Positions 15,641-24,873 of a stretch of DNA of 64,000 nucleotides are shown here, piece by piece. Numbering within the stretch: the stretch's first letter is position 1; each line of letters starts with the position of its first letter. A program made the translations under genes and the position numbers. The notes below the pieces were generated by a model. That model searched no databases and was not told the DNA's origin. It was given only the letters and a program-made list of their open reading frames with translations. Source of the DNA: Psychroserpens sp. Hel_I_66 (lineage in GTDB: Bacteria > Bacteroidota > Bacteroidia > Flavobacteriales > Flavobacteriaceae); NCBI RefSeq assembly GCF_000799465.1, contig NZ_JUGU01000001.1, positions 1,426,001 to 1,490,000 of the forward strand. The letters are read 5' to 3'.

Positions 15641-17869
15641 TTATTTTAGATCAAAACGATCTAAATGCATTACTTTGCTCCATGCTTTCACGAAATCTTT
15701 TACAAATTTTTGCTCTCCGTCGTCTGCTCCGTAAACTTCTGCAATAGCTCTTAATTCTGTATTAGAACCAAAGATTAAATCTGCACGAGTTCCTGTAAAC
15801 TTAACCTCTCCTGTTTTACGGTCACGTCCTTCAAAAAAACGATCATCTTCTGAAGTTGCACTCCATGTATATGTAAAATCTAGAATATTCACGAAAAAAT
15901 CATTGGTTAAGTGACCAACACGATCTGTAAAAACACCGTGGTTTGAGCCATCATAATTTGCTCCAATAACCCTTAAACCTCCTACTAAGGCAGTCATTTC
16001 TGGTGAAGAAAGAGTCATTAAATTAGCTCTGTCTATCATTAAATCTTCCGCAGCTACGTTTAAATCTTTTCTTATATAGTTTCTAAAACCGTCTGCCAAT
16101 GGCTCTAAATATCCAAACGACTCCAAGTCTGTTTGTTCTTGTGACGCGTCACCTCTTCCGCAGGAAAAAGGAATAGTTACGCTGTGACCAGCATTACTTG
16201 CAGCTTCCTCAACACCTGCATTACCTCCAATTACAATCAAGTCTGCAATGGATACTGTACCACTGTAATCGTTTTGGATAGCTTCATATACAGAAATTAC
16301 TTTTTGTAACTCACTCGGGTTATTGACTTCCCAATGTCTCTGAGGCTTTAAGCGTAAACGTCCTCCGTTTGCACCACCACGCTTATCTGAATCTCTATAA
16401 GTTGAAGCAGAAGCCCAAGCGGTAGTTACCATTTGAGAAATAGTTAACTCTGATGCTAAAATCATTTTCTTTAAGTTAGAAACATCATTTTCGCTTAATT
16501 TATAGTTTACCTTCGGAATTGGATCTTGCCATAATAATTCTTCCTTCGGAACTTCAGGTCCCAAATAGCGATCTATCGGTCCCATATCACGATGTGTTAG
16601 CTTATACCAAGCTCTGGCGAAAGCGTCTTCTAATGCTTTGTGATCTTTATGGAAACGTTTAGAAATTTCCAAATATGTTGGATCCATTTTTAGTGCCATA
16701 TCTGCTGTAGACATCATTAATGCCTGTTTTCCATTAGCATCTCCTGCCTTTGGTGCCATTCTTGCATTTGATGCTGCTGTTGGTGTCCATTGATGAGCTC
16801 CAGCAGGACTTTTTGTGAGTTCCCAATCGTAATTTAAGAGTACATCAAAATATTCATCATCCCAGCGTGTAGGGTTTGGTGTCCATGGACCTTCTAAACC
16901 ACTAGTAATTGCATCATCCAGAACTCCAGATTTAAAACTATTTTTCCAACCTGTACTCATTTCTTCGATAGATGCTCCATGAGGCTCGAAACCTACATGA
17001 TCATCTGGGTTTGCTGCACCATGCGTTTTTCCGAAGGTATGACCACCTGCAATAAGTGCAACGGTTTCTTCATCATTCATAGCCATACGACCAAATGTAA
17101 TCTTAATATCATGCGCAGATTTTAATGGATCTGGATCTCCATTTGGTCCTTCAGGATTCACATAGATTAATCCCATATGAGCAGCTCCTAAATGTCCTTC
17201 TAAATCACCATCACTTGTATCATAACGCTCATCATTATCTAACCAACCTGTTTCACTTCCCCAATAAATATCTTGTTCTGGTTCGTAAATATCTTCTCGT
17301 CCTCCTGCAAAACCAAATGTTTTAAATCCCATAGACTCCAATGCACAATTTCCTGCAAGAACCATTAAATCTGCCCAAGACAAATTTTTACCATATTTCT
17401 TTTTCACAGGCCATAATAATAGCCTTGCTTTATCTAAATTTCCATTGTCTGGCCAACTATTTAAAGGCGCAAAACGCTGTGTACCAGAACTTGCCCCTCC
17501 TCTACCATCACCAACTCGATACGTACCTGCACTGTGCCAAGCCATTCTAATCATAAATGGACCATAATGACCATAATCTGCAGGCCACCAGTCTTGAGAA
17601 TCTGTCATTAGATCAATAACGTCTTGTTTTAACTCTGCATAATTGATACTGTTGAAAGCTTCTGCATAATTAAAATCCTCATCCATAGGATTAGATGGTG
17701 TCCCATTTTGGCGTAGGATATTTAATTTTAACTCGTTTGGCCACCAGTCTCGGTTTTTAGTTCCATTTCCAGCGGTTCTTTTTTGTGTACCGCTTAAGAA
17801 AGGACATTGCCCAGCATCTGACTCATTGATATCCCAAACGTTTGAGTTTGAATTTCCGTTATTTTTCAT
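15641..17869 (-). CDS. katG: Catalase-peroxidase
   Basis: A 742-residue bifunctional haem enzyme removing H2O2. The distal triad is R108, W111 and H112 in IRMAWHSAG. The Tyr and Met partners of the Met-Tyr-Trp cross-link are seen in [11 protein letters not shown] and TFGRMAMND, and the proximal haem histidine in [14 protein letters not shown]. The C-terminal non-haem domain is complete. No signal peptide is present. An ankyrin gene follows. Upstream is a 440-base gap with a hairpin and a possible small transcript (17870..18309) that may regulate it. Confidence 0.97.
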   Translation of the reverse strand: MKNNGNSNSNVWDINESDAGQCPFLSGTQKRTAGNGTKNRDWWPNELKLNILRQNGTPSNPMDEDFNYAEAFNSINYAELKQDVIDLMTDSQDWWPADYGHYGPFMIRMAWHSAGTYRVGDGRGGASSGTQRFAPLNSWPDNGNLDKARLLLWPVKKKYGKNLSWADLMVLAGNCALESMGFKTFGFAGGREDIYEPEQDIYWGSETGWLDNDERYDTSDGDLEGHLGAAHMGLIYVNPEGPNGDPDPLKSAHDIKITFGRMAMNDEETVALIAGGHTFGKTHGAANPDDHVGFEPHGASIEEMSTGWKNSFKSGVLDDAITSGLEGPWTPNPTRWDDEYFDVLLNYDWELTKSPAGAHQWTPTAASNARMAPKAGDANGKQALMMSTADMALKMDPTYLEISKRFHKDHKALEDAFARAWYKLTHRDMGPIDRYLGPEVPKEELLWQDPIPKVNYKLSENDVSNLKKMILASELTISQMVTTAWASASTYRDSDKRGGANGGRLRLKPQRHWEVNNPSELQKVISVYEAIQNDYSGTVSIADLIVIGGNAGVEEAASNAGHSVTIPFSCGRGDASQEQTDLESFGYLEPLADGFRNYIRKDLNVAAEDLMIDRANLMTLSSPEMTALVGGLRVIGANYDGSNHGVFTDRVGHLTNDFFVNILDFTYTWSATSEDDRFFEGRDRKTGEVKFTGTRADLIFGSNTELRAIAEVYGADDGEQKFVKDFVKAWSKVMHLDRFDLK

Positions 17870-18036
17870 ATTATAATAAGATTTTGTTTAAATAATTATC
17901 AATTCTTTAAAGTTAAAAAATTTACAACTGAAATTACAATAGAAATAGATTATAATATTTTATATAATGATTGACAAAACTTATATTGAGTAGTGGATGA
18001 ATGCTTAGCGGAAAAATCAAAGCTCAATAAAACTGA

Positions 18037-18068
18037 AAAAGTCATATCCTAAAAAGGATATGACTTTT
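18037..18068 (-). terminator. Perfect 14-bp hairpin in the katG upstream gap
   Basis: AAAAGTCATATCCT (18037-18050), loop AAAA, AGGATATGACTTTT (18055-18068). On the minus strand it is followed by T5. No annotated gene ends here, so it would terminate an unannotated short transcript or act as an attenuator in the katG leader. Confidence 0.6.
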
Positions 18069-18233
18069 AACAACCTAACTAAATCAATCAAAAAATTACC
18101 TGTGTAGATAACATTTAATTTGTTTAACAAAAATAACACATAGTTAAACAAAATAAAAATTATTAAAGAAATTTTAACTATTGAGAGTTTATCAAGATTG
18201 CTGAAAACGAAATTATTAAGATTATAAATAAAT

Positions 18234-18263
18234 AAACCTGCCAATGAAATTGACAGGTTTTTT
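18234..18263. terminator. Terminator of the fasciclin gene
   Basis: AAACCTGCCAAT (18234-18245) and ATTGACAGGTTT (18249-18260) pair with one mismatch around a 3-base loop, with T6 on the plus strand and an AT-rich tail on the minus strand. It lies 47 bases past the stop of the minus-strand fasciclin gene. Confidence 0.6.
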
Positions 18264-18309
18264 AAGTTTCAAATAATAAAATTATCTTATTATCTAATAT
18301 AATACATTA

Positions 18310-18981
18310 TTAAGATTTTGGTAAAACCACTGCATCTACAACATGTATAACTCCGTTAGATTGATTTACATCTGCTATTGTTACTTGTGAAGAATTACCG
18401 TTTTCATCAGAAATATAAATCTTACCGTCCTTTTCCCATGCGATTAATGTACCACCAGATACAGTTGTAAGTTTTGCTTTACCATCATTCTTTTTGATAA
18501 GCATTGCTAAGTCCTTAGCACTTACTTTACCTGATACCACGTGATACGTTAAAACGTTCTTCAATTGATCTTTGTTTTCTTCCATTAAGAGCGTTCTAAC
18601 AGTACCTTTAGGTAATGCTTCAAAAGCTTCATTAGTTGGAGCAAATACCGTGAATGGTCCTTCGCTAGACAACGTTTCTACTAATCCTGCTGCTTTAACT
18701 GCTGCTACCAAAGTAGTATGATCTTTAGAATTTACAGCATTTTCTATAATATTACGAGTTGGAAACATTTTTGCATCGCCTACTATAACGTAATCTCCAC
18801 TTGGCTTCATTGTGTTATCTACTTTCATGGACATCTTTTCTTTTTTGTCCATTTTTTTAGCCATTTCCTTTTTCTCTTTTTTAGTTTTAGTTTCTTGTGC
18901 CATTGCATTTTGACCTGCAATCATAAAACCTGCTACTAAAGCAATACTCAATAATTTTGATAATCTGTTTGATGTTTTCAT
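18310..18981 (-). CDS. Secreted fasciclin-domain protein
   Basis: A 223-residue protein with a signal peptide (hydrophobic ALVAGFMIAGQNAMA, cleavage near AMAQE). A Lys/Met-rich linker at 30-60 (KKEKKEMAKKMDKKEK) is followed by one fasciclin (FAS1) domain. Its conserved boxes are GPFTVFAPTNEAFEALP and LTYHVV near the H2 region, and the domain ends with GVIHVVDAVVLP. FAS1 proteins mediate adhesion or envelope stability. The lysine-rich linker is unusual and might bind acidic polysaccharide or nucleic acid. It is monogenic, divergent from a DUF2007 gene. Confidence 0.92.
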   Translation of the reverse strand: MKTSNRLSKLLSIALVAGFMIAGQNAMAQETKTKKEKKEMAKKMDKKEKMSMKVDNTMKPSGDYVIVGDAKMFPTRNIIENAVNSKDHTTLVAAVKAAGLVETLSSEGPFTVFAPTNEAFEALPKGTVRTLLMEENKDQLKNVLTYHVVSGKVSAKDLAMLIKKNDGKAKLTTVSGGTLIAWEKDGKIYISDENGNSSQVTIADVNQSNGVIHVVDAVVLPKS

Positions 18982-19259
18982 GTTCTTTTATTTAAGTGTA
19001 TAATTAATTGTTGTTATGCTTTAGATACGCTGTTTAGAGTTATATGGTTTTTTAAGATGACCCGTTTAACAGACAATTAACTCAACATTAAGATTAAGGC
19101 TTGTTTATAGTAAAAAAACAAATAGATCGTTTACAGTATTTAAATCAACACTAATGTAGCCTAATTCATTAGTAAATTTTATACTGAAAAATATGAAACA
19201 TTTATTGTAACTTATAAATTGAATTAACAACCTATACTTAATTACTAAATAAAAGAATT

Positions 19260-19496
19260 ATGTCAGATACTTCATATACAAAGATTTTTTCAGGAAGTTT
19301 TATAATTGTGCAATTGGCAATGGATCGCTTAAACAGCGCTGGAATTAATGCCATTATAAAAGATGAGTCTGAATCTGGAAGACTTGCAGGTTTTGGTGCT
19401 TCGATACAAGGCTATCAAGAGCTTTATGTAAGCAATGATGAACTTGAGGAAGCACAAAAAGTTATCTCCAGTGTTAAAGAGGAGCTTGAATCTTAA
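19260..19496 (+). CDS. DUF2007 domain protein
   Basis: A 78-residue single-domain protein with an alpha-beta layout: YTKIFSGSFIIVQLAMDRL, AGINAIIKDES, then YQELYVSNDELEEAQKVI. The pattern of a first strand, a helix that spans the ligand or protein to be sensed, and a second strand ending in a helix is that of DUF2007, a putative signal-transducing family with no settled biochemical role. It is monogenic, with a 278-base AT-rich upstream gap shared with the fasciclin gene. No membrane part. Confidence 0.8.
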   Translation: MSDTSYTKIFSGSFIIVQLAMDRLNSAGINAIIKDESESGRLAGFGASIQGYQELYVSNDELEEAQKVISSVKEELES

Positions 19497-19533
19497 GTTT
19501 TAAAATTTCCGAAGAGAAAAAAATTGATAAAAT

Positions 19534-21159
19534 CTAGGCTGTGACTGCATACATTTTGTCTCTCATCTCTTTAATCTTTTTATCACTCATGTATTCATCA
19601 AAAGTCATGTAACGATCAATAACTCCGCCCGGAGTTAATTCTATAACTCTATTTGCAACGGTTTGTGCAAACTCGTGATCATGGGTCGTGAATAAAACGG
19701 TGCCTTTAAAGTTTTTAAGTGAGTTGTTAAATGCTGTAATACTTTCTAGATCTAAATGGTTTGTTGGTTCGTCCAGCATTAAAACGTTTGCTCTTACCAT
19801 CATCATGCGACTTAGCATGCAACGTACTTTTTCTCCTCCGGAAAGTACATTGGAGGTTTTTAAAGCTTCCTCTCCACTAAAGATCATTTTGCCCAAAAAG
19901 CCACGAATGTAAACTTCTTCGCGCTCTTCCTCTGTAGTTGCCCATTGGCGCAACCAATCTACAAGTGTTAAGTTATTATCAAAATATTCGCTATTGTCTA
20001 AAGGTAAATAGGATTGTGTTGTTGTCACTCCCCAAGAATACTTACCAGAGTCTGCTTTTTCTTTTCCGTTTATAATTTGGTAAAATGCAGTCGTTGCTCG
20101 AGAGTCTTTAGAGAACATGACTACTTTTTCCCCTTTGTTAAGGTTGATATCTATATTACTGAACAAAACATCTCCTTCTAAGGAAGCAGATAACCCTTCT
20201 ATATTCAATATTTGATCACCAGCTTCGCGCTCACGCTCGAAAATAATTGCTGGATAGCGACGACTTGAGCGTCTAATATCTGCAATATTTAATTTTTCAA
20301 TCATTTTCTTTCTACTTGTAGCTTGTTTTGATTTTGCAACGTTAGCAGAAAAACGACGAATAAACTCTTCTAGTTCTTTTTTCTTTTCTTCAGCTTTTTT
20401 GTTTTGCTGGGCATGCTGTCTTGCTGCCAATTGTGATGATTCGTACCAAAAAGTATAGTTACCAGAGAAGTGATTGATCTTACCAAAGTCAATATCTGAT
20501 ATATGTGTACAAACTGAATCTAAAAAGTGCCTATCGTGAGATACTACGATTACACAGTTATCATAATTTGCCAAAAAGTTTTCTAACCAGGAGATGGTTT
20601 CATAATCAAGATCATTTGTTGGCTCATCCATTATCAATAAATCTGGATTACCAAATAAAGCCTGAGCCAAAAGGACTCTTACCTTTTGTTTACCGTCCAG
20701 ATCTTTCATTAACGTATAATGGTACTCTTCTTTGATGCCCAAATTTGAGAGCATTGCAGCAGCATCACTATCTGCATTCCAACCGTTCATTTCTTCAAAC
20801 TGCACTTGAAGTTCTCCAATTTTCTCTGCATTCTCATCACTATAATCTGCGTAGAGTGCATCAATTTCGGTCTTTAACTTAAATAAAGGTTTATTACCCA
20901 TTATGATGGTTTCCAAAACAGTGTGCTCATCATAAAGGTTGTGATTTTGTTCTAAAACAGACATTCGCTTTCCTGTCTCAAGATGTACATGTCCAGATGT
21001 TGGATCTTGCTTTCCTGCGATAATCTTTAAAAAGGTAGATTTGCCTGCTCCATTTGCTCCAATTATCCCGTAGCAATTCCCGTTATTGAACGTTGTGTTT
21101 ACTTCGTCAAAAAGAACTCTTTTTCCAAATTGTACCGAAAGATTTGATACTGTTAACAT
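19534..21159 (-). CDS. ABC-F family ATPase, YbiT type
   Basis: A 541-residue protein with two nucleotide-binding domains and no membrane part, acting on ribosomes as other ABC-F proteins do. NBD1 has Walker A GANGAGKST and Walker B LLIMDEPTNDLD, but its signature is DLDGKQKVRVLLAQAL in place of LSGG; Escherichia coli YbiT has the same non-canonical first signature. The linker is charged (AEEKKKELEEFIRRFSANVAKSKQATS). NBD2 has LSGGEKVRCMLSRM and MLDEPTNHLD, and its Walker A is altered (MFSKDSRATTAF instead of GxxGxGKS). Candidate -7 box at 21236..21243. Confidence 0.93.
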   Translation of the reverse strand: MLTVSNLSVQFGKRVLFDEVNTTFNNGNCYGIIGANGAGKSTFLKIIAGKQDPTSGHVHLETGKRMSVLEQNHNLYDEHTVLETIIMGNKPLFKLKTEIDALYADYSDENAEKIGELQVQFEEMNGWNADSDAAAMLSNLGIKEEYHYTLMKDLDGKQKVRVLLAQALFGNPDLLIMDEPTNDLDYETISWLENFLANYDNCVIVVSHDRHFLDSVCTHISDIDFGKINHFSGNYTFWYESSQLAARQHAQQNKKAEEKKKELEEFIRRFSANVAKSKQATSRKKMIEKLNIADIRRSSRRYPAIIFEREREAGDQILNIEGLSASLEGDVLFSNIDINLNKGEKVVMFSKDSRATTAFYQIINGKEKADSGKYSWGVTTTQSYLPLDNSEYFDNNLTLVDWLRQWATTEEEREEVYIRGFLGKMIFSGEEALKTSNVLSGGEKVRCMLSRMMMVRANVLMLDEPTNHLDLESITAFNNSLKNFKGTVLFTTHDHEFAQTVANRVIELTPGGVIDRYMTFDEYMSDKKIKEMRDKMYAVTA

Positions 21160-21235
21160 ACTGTTTTTATTTAAGTTACAAGTTTTTGAGTTTTAGTATT
21201 TCCGAAGAAAATATAATGCTCAAAGTTTCAGGTTG

Positions 21236-21243
21236 CAAAAGTA
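21236..21243 (-). promoter_or_regulatory. -7 box for the ABC-F gene
   Basis: On the minus strand TACTTTTG fits TAnnTTTG, 77 bases before the ATG at 21159. No -33 box is apparent. Confidence 0.35.
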
Positions 21244-21404
21244 GAGAATTCTAACGATTGTATGAAAATAAATAGGGTAATTTTTTAATGTGCATTATGG
21301 TCGTAGTGTTAGTAAAATCAATATTTAACAACGTATTAACAAGACTTACAACACGCAACCTTTATTTTTGTTACAATTAAAATGTCCTACGACTCTAACA
21401 ATCT

Positions 21405-22823
21405 ATGAAACTACTTATAGTTAGCATATTATCAAGTTTTCTTTTTATTGGGTGCGACACTAATTCTGAAGTTAGTGATGTAGCCTATTTTGGTGGTGAA
21501 ATCATCAACCCCAACAATAATTATGTGACACTCTTTAGTAATGAGAAAGATCGTGACACTATAATGCTTGATGCCAACAATAGATTTATTCATAAAATAG
21601 AGAATCTTAAGGCTGGGCTTTATTCCTTTACACATGGAGGTGAATTTCAAACGCTTTTAATTGAGCCAAAAGATAGTATTATGTTGAGGCTCAATACCAA
21701 TGATTTTGATGAATCCTTGGTTTATACTGGTGACGGATCAAAGAAAAATAATTATCTCATTAAAGCCTTTTTAAATAATGAAATTGAGAACAAAAAATTC
21801 AATAAACTTCAACATTTAGAGCCAGAGGAATTTGAAAAACACATTCGTACGGTCCAACAACAGAGACAAGAAAATCTAGAGCGCTTTATTGAAACCCAGC
21901 AAACCTCAAGCCTATTTAAAAAAATTGCTGAGGCTGGGATAGATTATAGCTACTATACCATTAAGGAAAAATATCCTTTTGGTTACTTCGGAAATAATAA
22001 ACTCATACATTTTAAGGATTTACCGGAAGATTTCTATGATTACAGAGAAGAGGTTGATTTTAACGACATTGAGTTAAGTCGTGTGTATTCCTATAATAAA
22101 TTTATGGATTGGTATTTTCATAATACTGCTTTAAATACTTATTATCGTGACGGGAACCATCACAAATTTAACAGACAAGCCCTAGATTACAACCTTGAAA
22201 AACTAAGGTTAATTGATAGTGTTATCGAAAATGAAGTTATCAAGAACTATGTGCTTAAGCACGCTACCCGTGTTTTTGTATATAACAGTTCTAATCAAGC
22301 ACAGTCTAAAAGTATGTTAGATTCCTTTATGGAAAAAAGCACAGACGATGATGATAAGGATTATATTGACAATTTAGTGAATTCTACCACAAGCTTATAT
22401 CCAGGCAACAAACTTCCTAACATAGAGATTGTAAATTTTAACAATGAAGTTTTAAATCTTCATGAGGTTATCAATGCTCCAACCGTTATTTACTGTTGGT
22501 CCTCAAATTTCAAATATAGCTATCGTAACAATCACTTTATGATGAAAAGTCTAAAATCGAGATATCCTGACATGAACTTTATTGCCATAAATATAAATGA
22601 CATGGATACACGCTCTTGGAAACAGACTTTAAGTTTACTAAAGTATCCTACAGAGAACGAGTACATGTTTAAAAACCCAAATGAGGCCATTAAAAAATTC
22701 GCTATAGCTTATGCTCAAAAAGTGCTCATTGTAGATGAAAATGGTATAATCATAGAACCAAATACCGATTTGTTTAGTACAGAGATTGATACTATTATAG
22801 AGCATACATTAGTATCAAAATAA
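21405..22823 (+). CDS. Thioredoxin-fold lipoprotein lacking the CxxC motif
   Basis: A 472-residue lipoprotein (MKLLIVSILSSFLFIGC, Cys 17). The first 130 residues form a beta-rich domain like those preceding TlpA/ResA-type domains in Bacteroidota. A long helical middle follows. Residues about 330-470 resemble the thioredoxin fold of TlpA (GNKLPNIEIVNFNNEVLNL, then TVIYCWSSNFKYSYR, FIAININDM and KVLIVDENGIII). At the active site there is only one cysteine (CWSS), so disulfide exchange is unlikely. It probably has a structural or binding role in the envelope. Monogenic with a strong terminator. Confidence 0.78.
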   Translation: MKLLIVSILSSFLFIGCDTNSEVSDVAYFGGEIINPNNNYVTLFSNEKDRDTIMLDANNRFIHKIENLKAGLYSFTHGGEFQTLLIEPKDSIMLRLNTNDFDESLVYTGDGSKKNNYLIKAFLNNEIENKKFNKLQHLEPEEFEKHIRTVQQQRQENLERFIETQQTSSLFKKIAEAGIDYSYYTIKEKYPFGYFGNNKLIHFKDLPEDFYDYREEVDFNDIELSRVYSYNKFMDWYFHNTALNTYYRDGNHHKFNRQALDYNLEKLRLIDSVIENEVIKNYVLKHATRVFVYNSSNQAQSKSMLDSFMEKSTDDDDKDYIDNLVNSTTSLYPGNKLPNIEIVNFNNEVLNLHEVINAPTVIYCWSSNFKYSYRNNHFMMKSLKSRYPDMNFIAININDMDTRSWKQTLSLLKYPTENEYMFKNPNEAIKKFAIAYAQKVLIVDENGIIIEPNTDLFSTEIDTIIEHTLVSK

Positions 22824-22832
22824 GCTAAAAAC

Positions 22833-22869
22833 AAAAAACTCTTGAATTGCTACTCAAGAGTTTTTTTTT
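22833..22869 (+). terminator. Strong intrinsic terminator
   Basis: AAAAAACTCTTGA (22833-22845) pairs with TCAAGAGTTTTTT (22854-22866), an 8-base loop, then T9 in total. It follows the thioredoxin-fold lipoprotein gene and lies tail-to-tail with the transaldolase gene. Confidence 0.85.
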
Positions 22870-22890
22870 ATGTCTATTTTGAAACCTTAT

Positions 22891-23544
22891 TTAATTTCCT
22901 TTCTTATAATCTGCTAGAAATTTTTCGAGTCCAATGTCAGTCAAAGGGTGTTTTAACAAACCAGTGATAGAGCTTAATGGCCCAGTCATCACATCTGCTC
23001 CAAGTTTTGCACAATCAATAACATGCATAGTATGACGTACAGATGCTGCTAAAATTTGAGTTTCGAAACCGTAGTTATCGTAAATCATTCTAATTTCTGC
23101 AATTAAATTTAAACCATCTGTAGAAATATCATCCAAACGACCAATAAAAGGAGATACGTAAGTTGCTCCTGCCTTTGCAGCAAGTAATGCCTGACCTGGC
23201 GAGAACACCAAGGTCACATTTGTTTTAATCCCTTTGTCGCTAAAGTATTTACAAGCTTTTATACCATCTTTAATCATTGGGAGCTTTACAACAATTTGAT
23301 TATGCAAGTCTGCTAGCGCCTCACCTTCTCTCACCATCCCTTCGTAATCTGTAGCAATCACTTCCGCAGAAACGTCGCCTTCAACAATATTACAAATGTT
23401 CACGTAATGTTTCATAATATTATCGTGACCGGTAATACCCTCTTTAGCCATTAATGATGGGTTTGTTGTCACACCATCTAAAATACCAAGATCTTGAGCT
23501 TCTTTAATTTGGTCAAGATTAGCTGTATCAATAAAAAATTTCAT
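22891..23544 (-). CDS. fsa: Transaldolase / fructose-6-phosphate aldolase family (MipB/TalC)
   Basis: A 217-residue small transaldolase moving dihydroxyacetone units between sugar phosphates in the non-oxidative pentose phosphate pathway. The family start [30 protein letters not shown], the Schiff-base lysine in [27 protein letters not shown] and [10 protein letters not shown] are intact. The length is that of the short TalC/MipB subfamily rather than the 320-residue classical transaldolase. Whether it acts as a transaldolase or an F6P aldolase cannot be told from sequence by eye. Monogenic. Confidence 0.92.
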   Translation of the reverse strand: MKFFIDTANLDQIKEAQDLGILDGVTTNPSLMAKEGITGHDNIMKHYVNICNIVEGDVSAEVIATDYEGMVREGEALADLHNQIVVKLPMIKDGIKACKYFSDKGIKTNVTLVFSPGQALLAAKAGATYVSPFIGRLDDISTDGLNLIAEIRMIYDNYGFETQILAASVRHTMHVIDCAKLGADVMTGPLSSITGLLKHPLTDIGLEKFLADYKKGN

Positions 23545-23706
23545 AGAAAATTTGTTTTTATTCTCTTTTTATTAGTGAAAGTACTTTCAGAAAAAAGAAA
23601 ACGTATAGTTGATTTATATTTTACAATTACGAATTTACAATTTTCAAACACGATTAGAACAACATGTTATTAAATGATATTAACACCTAAAAATCTTAGG
23701 CGGTTT

Positions 23707-24510
23707 TTAAAGCTTATAGTGATTTAAAAGCATTTTCTCATAAACATTATCTGGTAATACTCTTTTTAAAATGATAGAGAATTTTTGCATAAACGCACCC
23801 ACTTTATAATGTATTTTAGGATTTGGAGTATTTATAATGTTAAAAATCTCTTTCGCTACCATTTGAGGGTCTCCACCACTATCTACGTCTTCATCAATTG
23901 CTTTTAAAACTTGACCATACTTCTTTTCATAAGGAGAACCTTTTGTTACAGGAGCATGATAACGACCAGCAGCAATGTTGGTTGCAAAATCACCTGGAGC
24001 AACATTAGTCATGTGAATATTAAAATCCTTTATTTCCATTCTAAAAGCTTCAGTAATCAACTCCAATGCACCTTTACTCGCACTGTAAATACCGCGATAT
24101 GGCAATCCCATATATCCAGCAATAGAAGTTATATTTATGATTAGACCAGAGTTTTGTTTACGCATTTGAGGCAATACTGCCTTGATGACATTGATTGGCC
24201 CAAAGAGATTCGTTTCAAAATTCCGTTTGATTTCATCATTAGGGATTTCTTCAATAGGTCCCGTAATTCCTGCGCCAGCATTATTGATGACAATGTCAAT
24301 ACTACCAGCTTCAGTTGCGACGGTCTCGATAGCTTTTTCTACGGAAAGCACATCTGCCACATCCAATGCCACCAGTTGTATTTTAGAATCTGGATACCGT
24401 TCAGGTGACCTGCTTGTGCCATAAACCGTAAATCCTTTTTGAGATAAAAACTCTCCAATAGATTTTCCAATTCCCGAAGATCCTCCTGTAATTAAAACAA
24501 CTTTAGACAT
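23707..24510 (-). CDS. Short-chain dehydrogenase/reductase (SDR)
   Basis: A 267-residue classical SDR using NAD(P)H. The nucleotide motif TGGSSGIGKSIG is near residues 8-19. NNAGAG and the catalytic YSASK (IYSASKGALEL) are present with the upstream serine in NITSIAGYMG. The arginine after TSR suggests NADP preference, but weakly. The substrate is unknown. It is transcribed alone, towards the transaldolase gene and away from the SRP RNA gene, with a 162-base gap on its 3' side. Confidence 0.9.
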   Translation of the reverse strand: MSKVVLITGGSSGIGKSIGEFLSQKGFTVYGTSRSPERYPDSKIQLVALDVADVLSVEKAIETVATEAGSIDIVINNAGAGITGPIEEIPNDEIKRNFETNLFGPINVIKAVLPQMRKQNSGLIINITSIAGYMGLPYRGIYSASKGALELITEAFRMEIKDFNIHMTNVAPGDFATNIAAGRYHAPVTKGSPYEKKYGQVLKAIDEDVDSGGDPQMVAKEIFNIINTPNPKIHYKVGAFMQKFSIILKRVLPDNVYEKMLLNHYKL

Positions 24511-24692
24511 TTAAAATGGTTTTTTTAGCGATTTGCTATTAGCATTTTGAGATTCTAACTCACGTAAAATTACTAATGAATTTTACAAGTTTGGTTAAAA
24601 TCAAAAAAGATTTGCTAGTTCTATCTAACAAATCTCTCTTTTTTATCGTTATCAGTCTCATAAAAAAGACGTCAAAATGTTTCATCAAAAAA

Positions 24693-24787
24693 GGCAAGCT
24701 ACCTACATCACACCGCTACGACCGCGTACCTTTGCTTCGTTCCCGACCTGGAGGATTAAGCAGGAGCTGGTTGTGTAGGACTTGCCG
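24693..24787 (-). ncRNA. ffs: Signal recognition particle RNA (4.5S-type)
   Basis: On the minus strand the transcript begins GGCAAGTCCTAC and ends GTAGGTAGCTTGCC, so the 5' and 3' ends pair. The centre contains the SRP domain IV signature, CCAGGTCGGGAACGAAGCA: a GGAA tetraloop closed by G-C inside the conserved internal loop (AGGTC on one side, GAAGCA on the other) that binds Ffh. Six T residues (24692-24687) follow as a terminator tail. The length, about 95 bases, fits the short bacterial SRP RNA. It directs Ffh to signal-bearing ribosomes. Confidence 0.93.
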
Positions 24788-24873
24788 ATGCAAAGATACA
24801 ATCTTTTAATTCTTTTGCAACCATTTTTTAAACTGAATTTTATTAAATAACTTGCACTAAAATCTCAACAAAA

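Larger units (their letters stand above)
17870..18309. other. 440-base non-coding gap upstream of katG
   Basis: No convincing gene. It holds two hairpins (18037..18068 and 18234..18263) and, on the minus strand, a -7-like TATTTTTG (plus-strand CAAAAATA at 18128-18135). The 75-codon open frame at 18017..18244 runs through a hairpin and has no coding character. The arrangement could make a minus-strand transcript of roughly 90 bases ending at the 18037 hairpin, or give katG a long leader with an attenuator. Confidence 0.5.

Noticed and set aside
17125..17550. Two plus-strand open frames inside katG
   Set aside because: Both are antisense to the conserved katG frame and rich in His and Leu, as expected from reverse reading of that gene.
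18017..18244. 75-codon minus-strand frame in the katG upstream gap
   Set aside because: It runs through a 14-bp perfect hairpin, has random AT-derived residues (Ile, Leu, Phe, Asn) and no ribosome-site or family match.
24576..24809. Open frame of 77 codons on the plus strand
   Set aside because: It lies opposite the SRP RNA gene and its translation is Arg/Cys-rich without any family character.
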